A stretch of 64,000 nt of DNA from Acidobacteriota bacterium (GTDB lineage Bacteria; Acidobacteriota; Vicinamibacteria; Fen-336), in contig JAJDNS010000050.1 of assembly GCA_022340585.1 (NCBI GenBank), positions 1 to 64,000 of the forward strand, in the 5' to 3' direction. A program made the translations under genes and the position numbers. Shown here one piece after another: positions 60,605 to 64,000 of the stretch (positions are counted from its first letter, which is position 1; every line of letters begins with the position of its first letter). The notes beneath the pieces are model-generated. The model searched no databases and had not been told where the DNA came from. It worked only from the letters and a program-made list of their open reading frames with translations.

Positions 60605-61597
60605 TCAGCGGCCGGCGCGGAGGGCGGCGAGCACCTCATCGGGCGTCGCCTGGGCTGTGCCGACCTTGCCCACCACGACGCCGGCCGCGCAGTTGGCGAG
60701 GGCGGCGGCCTGGGGCAGCGTCGCCCCCGCCGCGATGGCGAGGGCCATGGTGGCGATCACGCTGTCGCCGGCCCCGGTCACGTCGAACACCTCCCGAGCG
60801 GCGGCGGGCACGTGGACCGGCCGCCTGCCCCTCTCGATGAGGCTCATGCCGTGCTCCCCCCGGGTGACGAGGGCGGCGCGGCAGGCCAGCAGCGCAAGAA
60901 TGCGGTGTCCGGCGGCGGCGAGATCGTCTTCGCCTTCCAGTCGGACGCCGGTAGCCTGCTCGGTCTCGATCTGGTTGGGGGTCACGAGGGTGACGCCCCG
61001 ATACAGGCGGAAGTGGCGCTGCTTGGGGTCCACCAGAATCGGTACCCGCCGGCGTCGGGCCAGGGGCAGGACCTTTCGCAGCAGCGATGCCGTCACCGCC
61101 CCCTTCTGGTAGTCCGAGACCACCAGCGCCTCGGCCGACGACAGCTCGCGGCGCACCGCCTCGAGGAGCGCCCGCTCGGTTCGGGCCGGGAGATCGCCCG
61201 CCTCCTCCCGATCGGTACGCACCACCTGCTGCGAGTGGGCGATGACCCGGGTCTTCACCGTGGTCGGGCGCCCGGTCTCCGAGACCTCCAGGCACGACGC
61301 GATCCCGGCGTCCTCCAGCGCCGCCTCGATCCGGCGACCGGCGTCGTCGCGGCCGATCACCCCGGCGAGGGAGGCTGTCCCGCCCAGCGAGCGCACGTTG
61401 GCGGCGACGTTGCCCGCGCCGCCGAGGTGGAAGCTCTCGCCCGTCACCTTGACCACCGGAACCGGGGCCTCAGGGGAGATCCGTCCCACGTGGCCCCAGA
61501 TGAACTCGTCGAGCATGACGTCGCCGAGGACGAGGACCCGGCGGCCCCGCATCTTCTTCATGAGCGCGGCGGCCCGGGTGGGGGACAGCGCGGGCAT
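60605..61597 (-). CDS. rfaE1: D-glycero-beta-D-manno-heptose-7-phosphate kinase (RfaE1/HldA)
   Basis: 330-residue PfkB-family sugar kinase. Landmarks: RVLVLGDVMLDEFIWGHVGR, ISPEAPVPVVKV (characteristic of heptose kinases), FHLGGAGNVAANVRSLGG, LVVSDYQKGAVT, ILVDPKQRHFRLYRG, VTPNQIE and the catalytic FDVTGAGDSVIATMALAI. Only the kinase domain is present (no nucleotidyltransferase domain as in HldE). It supplies heptose for LPS inner core, in keeping with the adjacent O-antigen ligase gene 7 nt upstream. Confidence 0.92.
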   Translation of the reverse strand: MPALSPTRAAALMKKMRGRRVLVLGDVMLDEFIWGHVGRISPEAPVPVVKVTGESFHLGGAGNVAANVRSLGGTASLAGVIGRDDAGRRIEAALEDAGIASCLEVSETGRPTTVKTRVIAHSQQVVRTDREEAGDLPARTERALLEAVRRELSSAEALVVSDYQKGAVTASLLRKVLPLARRRRVPILVDPKQRHFRLYRGVTLVTPNQIETEQATGVRLEGEDDLAAAGHRILALLACRAALVTRGEHGMSLIERGRRPVHVPAAAREVFDVTGAGDSVIATMALAIAAGATLPQAAALANCAAGVVVGKVGTAQATPDEVLAALRAGR

Positions 61598-61604
61598 GGA
61601 CGTC

Positions 61605-62921
61605 TCAGACGCCGGCGCGCTCGCGCCGCCGCGCAAAGGGCAGAGAGGTGAGAAGCAGGGCGAGCATCAGGACTTCAGAGTCGCCGAGATTGTACTCGAA
61701 CATCCCGGCCATCAGGATCGCGACGAGACCGCCCAGGGCCGCGACCGCGGGCCACCCCGCCGGTGCCTCCGCCCGGGCCCGGCGGGCTTCGGCGAGGGCC
61801 GTGGCCAGCGCCACCACGATCCACCATGCGAAGAAGGCGAGGCCGGGCAGCCCCCGGGTGGCGGCGATCTGCAGCGCGTTGTTGTGGAGGTGGGGGGTGT
61901 CGGGGTTGGGTGCTTCCGGCCAGCGGTAGCCGGGATACGCGGTGAGGATCATCCCCGGGCCCTGACCGAAGACCGGCTTGTCCATGATCATGTCCAGACC
62001 GGCCTGCCACTGGTAGTAGCGATCGACGCTGCTCTGGTCGGTGATGGTGAGCCTCGAGGTGACCGCGGTGGGACGAACGAGGAGGAGCACCGCCAGGGTG
62101 CCGGCGAGGGCCCAGAGGAGGCGAGGGGCTCGCATCACTGCGACCACCGCCAGGCCGACCACCGCCCCCACCCACGCGTTCCGGGTCTGCGAGATCACGA
62201 GGGCCCAGGCCGTCACCGGAAGGGCGACCCAGGGGAGCATGTCCTCGGCCGCCCGGACGGTGGCTCGGCCCGACAGCGTGAGGGCAATGGCGCCGGTGGC
62301 GAGGACCGCGACGAACAGCCGTGTGGGCAGGACCCCCGCTCCCGCCCGGTCGAGGAGGGCGACCGCCCCGACCCCGGCCAGGAGCACGCCAGCGAGCCAC
62401 GCGTCCCGCGGGCGCGGGCGGCGAGCGGGTCCGAGGGCGAGGCGCGCCGCCGCGGTCACCAGCACTCCCATCACGACGCCCGACGACGACATCCAGTGCC
62501 CGAGGAAGCCGCTCGGCCGCCGGTTCAGGGTGTCGTGACCCAGGAGGAGGCGGTCGGCCACCATGGAGGCGCCGAGGGCGATGCCGCCCATCAGGAGCGC
62601 GGCGAGAACACGCTCCCGATCCGGGGCCCGGGAGATCACGTTGGCGGCCAGGTAGAAGACCGCGAAGAGGACGAGCTCCTTCGCGTCCGCGTGGGAGGCT
62701 CGGGGGTCCGCAGCAAAGGACGCGGCCAGCAGCGTCCAGACGGCGAAGGCCAGGAGGGGGGGGTCCAGGGGGGTGGGCTCGAGGCGGGTCTCGCGGCGGA
62801 CGAGGCGGGCGGCGAAGACCAGAACCCCGAGGGCGAGGGCGATCTCGGCCGCGAAGATGGAGACCGGGATCGTGGCCGCGAGGGCGGCCAGCAACCCCAG
62901 CTGGGCGCGCTCCAGCCTCAC
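61605..62921 (-). CDS. O-antigen ligase family membrane protein
   Basis: 438 residues with about 11 spans and one large periplasmic loop (QSSVDRYYQWQAGLDMIMDK, PVFGQGPGMI, then DTPHLHNNALQIAATRGLPGL) that carries the Wzy_C/WaaL signature with the conserved His. WaaL-type proteins join undecaprenyl-linked polysaccharide to lipid A core; some members polymerise instead, which sequence alone cannot separate. GTG start at 62921. Operon with the heptose kinase. Confidence 0.85.
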   Translation of the reverse strand: MRLERAQLGLLAALAATIPVSIFAAEIALALGVLVFAARLVRRETRLEPTPLDPPLLAFAVWTLLAASFAADPRASHADAKELVLFAVFYLAANVISRAPDRERVLAALLMGGIALGASMVADRLLLGHDTLNRRPSGFLGHWMSSSGVVMGVLVTAAARLALGPARRPRPRDAWLAGVLLAGVGAVALLDRAGAGVLPTRLFVAVLATGAIALTLSGRATVRAAEDMLPWVALPVTAWALVISQTRNAWVGAVVGLAVVAVMRAPRLLWALAGTLAVLLLVRPTAVTSRLTITDQSSVDRYYQWQAGLDMIMDKPVFGQGPGMILTAYPGYRWPEAPNPDTPHLHNNALQIAATRGLPGLAFFAWWIVVALATALAEARRARAEAPAGWPAVAALGGLVAILMAGMFEYNLGDSEVLMLALLLTSLPFARRRERAGV

Positions 62922-62945
62922 GCCGCCACGCTCCCCGTGCTCTCT

Positions 62946-63116
62946 CTAGTCCTCGACCGTGGCTTCCTCGACGAGCATCACCGGGATGTCGTCCTGAACC
63001 GGGTAGACGCGCCGGCACTGGGCACAGCGGAGCCCGGCTCCCTCCTTCACCACCTCGACGGGGGTCTTGCAGACCGGGCACGCCAGGATCTCGAGCAGCT
63101 CCGGATCGATGGGCAT
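62946..63116 (-). CDS. Trm112 family zinc-binding protein (YcaR-like)
   Basis: 56 residues, below many gene-calling cut-offs. [20 protein letters not shown], then [20 protein letters not shown] gives the two Cys pairs and the conserved YPV-x-D-x-IPxML ending of the bacterial Trm112/YcaR family, probable small partners of methyltransferases or LPS enzymes. It lies 24 nt upstream of the O-antigen ligase gene in the same direction; in E. coli ycaR likewise sits next to lipid A/LPS genes. Confidence 0.88.
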   Translation of the reverse strand: MPIDPELLEILACPVCKTPVEVVKEGAGLRCAQCRRVYPVQDDIPVMLVEEATVED

Positions 63117-63257
63117 GGCTGGAGTCTAGCTCAGGGATCCTCCGAGGCGGTAGCGAATGGACCCGCTGCGTCCGGGCTCCGTCGTAGACTCGTGGCGTCG
63201 AAGGTCGGAAACCGCCGGACCCTCTCCCGCCGGCACCAGACACGCAAGGAGGAAGCG

Positions 63258-63554
63258 ATGCGCGTGGTATTCGTGGAGAGGACGGGGGGGCCGGAGCGGC
63301 TCGTGTGCGAGGCCGAGGTCGTGTTCGAGGCAGAGGCGGGACCGCTGGCGGGAATGAGGCTCGTGGGCTTCTCGTTGTGGCGGTCGGCAGACGGGGAGGT
63401 GTTCGTGAGTGTCCCGGCGCGGTCGTACGACGCCGGGGGGGAGCGCCGCTTCTTCGACCTGCTCCGCCCGATCGAAGGTCAGCCTGCCAACGCGAAGCGA
63501 GCCAAGGCCTGGATCCTCGAGCAGTATGAGGCGGCGGCGGGCGCCGCCGCCTGA
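63258..63554 (+). CDS. small hypothetical protein
   Basis: 98 residues, soluble, beta-rich then helical: MRVVFVERTGGPERLVCEAE, LAGMRLVGFSLWRSADGEVF, SVPARSYDAGGERRFFDLLR and a final KAWILEQYEAAAG. Not recognised; the strand/helix order with a conserved-looking PxR region loosely recalls SpoVG-like folds but is not a match I would assign. Strong ribosome site AAGGAGGAAGCG before the ATG. Confidence 0.65.
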   Translation: MRVVFVERTGGPERLVCEAEVVFEAEAGPLAGMRLVGFSLWRSADGEVFVSVPARSYDAGGERRFFDLLRPIEGQPANAKRAKAWILEQYEAAAGAAA

Positions 63555-63633
63555 ACGTCCGGCCCCGTCTCGTCGGCTGCGGTCGCGAGGAGCCGCCGGG
63601 GCGGGGCCTCGCCGGGGGGCCTCCCGCTGCCTT

Positions 63634-63663
63634 TTGACTCGCCTGGAAACCGCGTGGGACAAT
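63634..63663 (+). promoter_or_regulatory. putative sigma70-type promoter
   Basis: TTGACT (63634-63639) and GACAAT (63658-63663) with an 18-bp spacer, 27 bp upstream of the TPR gene ATG. Confidence 0.5.
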
Positions 63664-63690
63664 CCTTCTCAGGGGGTTTCCCGGGTTCTG

Positions 63691-64000
63691 ATGTCCACGC
63701 TTCTTGCCCTTGCTCTCGTCGCCGTGCAGGCCTCGACGGCTGCTTCTGGACCGCCGGCGGCGGCCGAGCTGCCGAGCCGCGCGGAGTCGTACTACCACTT
63801 CAGCCTCGGGTTGCAGGCCCGCCTCACCGGTGACACCGAGACCGCCCTCGCCGAGTTCGAGCGAGCTCGTGAGCTCGATCCGGGAGCGGCCCCGGTTCGA
63901 GTGGAGAGCGCGCGCCTGTTCCGTGAGATGGGGCGGCTCCAGCCGGCCACCGAGGAGGCCAGGGAGGCTGTTCGACTCGATCCCGACAGCCCCGAGGCCC
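63691..64000 (+). CDS. exported TPR-repeat protein, truncated by window end
   Basis: 103 codons visible. Signal peptide (MSTLLALALVAVQASTAASG), then two TPR units: SYYHFSLGLQARLTGDTETA with LAEFERARELDPGAAP, and VESARLFREMGRLQPATEEA with REAVRLDPDSPEA. A periplasmic or outer-membrane scaffold protein is likely; the remainder lies beyond the window. Confidence 0.75.
   Translation, partial: MSTLLALALVAVQASTAASGPPAAAELPSRAESYYHFSLGLQARLTGDTETALAEFERARELDPGAAPVRVESARLFREMGRLQPATEEAREAVRLDPDSPEA

Overview
The window is GC-rich (clearly well above 60 percent) and densely packed, with many ATGA, GTGA or TTGA stop/start overlaps. It comes from a Gram-negative bacterium: there is a heptose kinase, an O-antigen ligase, an RlpA lipoprotein, a class A penicillin-binding protein and an outer-membrane porin of the MtrB/PioB family. 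A fused winged-helix/TolB-like propeller regulator, a YfhO-type membrane protein, a HEAT-DUF349 protein and a decaheme cytochrome together suggest Acidobacteriota. That placement is an inference; no 16S rRNA lies in the window.

Layout. 1-3.9 kb: anaerobic trans-4-hydroxyproline use (GntR regulator, glycyl-radical activase, HypD-type dehydratase cut off by the window start). 4-8 kb: zinc-ribbon protein, a pseudokinase, a VKOR-DsbA oxidase fusion. 8-12 kb: a PEP-synthase-like protein without its catalytic His, and glycerol-3-phosphate dehydrogenase. 12-19.7 kb: UbiD decarboxylase, Nudix, CrcB/DUF190 fluoride pair, zincless MutM, rhodanese-methyltransferase fusion, membrane glycosyltransferase-like protein, CHAT protease. 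19.7-30 kb: HEAT-DUF349 protein, dipeptidase, sensor-regulator, SGNH protein, DsbA, Nudix, queuosine-precursor transporter, tRNA-Val(CAC). 30-34.4 kb: PBP1, SCP-x-type thiolase, GNAT. 34.4-37.9 kb: extracellular electron transfer pair (decaheme DmsE/MtrA-type cytochrome plus MtrB/PioB barrel whose frame is interrupted by one in-frame UGA).

37.9-41.3 kb holds a compact putative RiPP operon: an unlisted 54-residue Cys-containing peptide, a radical SAM/SPASM enzyme and an HPr-kinase-like protein, with a methyltransferase upstream. 41.6-43.5 kb: RlpA and pyruvate kinase. 43.6-52.6 kb: a complex I operon from a very good sigma70-type promoter (nuoA, fused nuoEF, nuoH, J, K, L, M, N) lacking nuoB, C, D, G and I. 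52.7-54.1 kb: selA, so selenocysteine incorporation is likely in this organism, which makes the UGA in the MtrB-like gene more interesting. 54.2-64 kb: hypothetical proteins, purH, YfhO-type protein, Spy/CpxP-like protein, heptose kinase, O-antigen ligase, Trm112-like protein, a small unknown protein and the start of a TPR protein.

Read as a whole, the genes describe a respiratory organism that can live without oxygen: glycyl-radical amino-acid fermentation, complex I, glycerol-3-phosphate oxidation and a porin-cytochrome conduit across the outer membrane, with disulfide-forming enzymes (VKOR-DsbA, DsbA) available for the periplasm. The best candidates for undescribed biology are the peptide/rSAM/kinase operon (37964-40275), the UGA-interrupted MtrB-like gene (37462) and a 34-bp element found three times, each time downstream of a gene in the same orientation.
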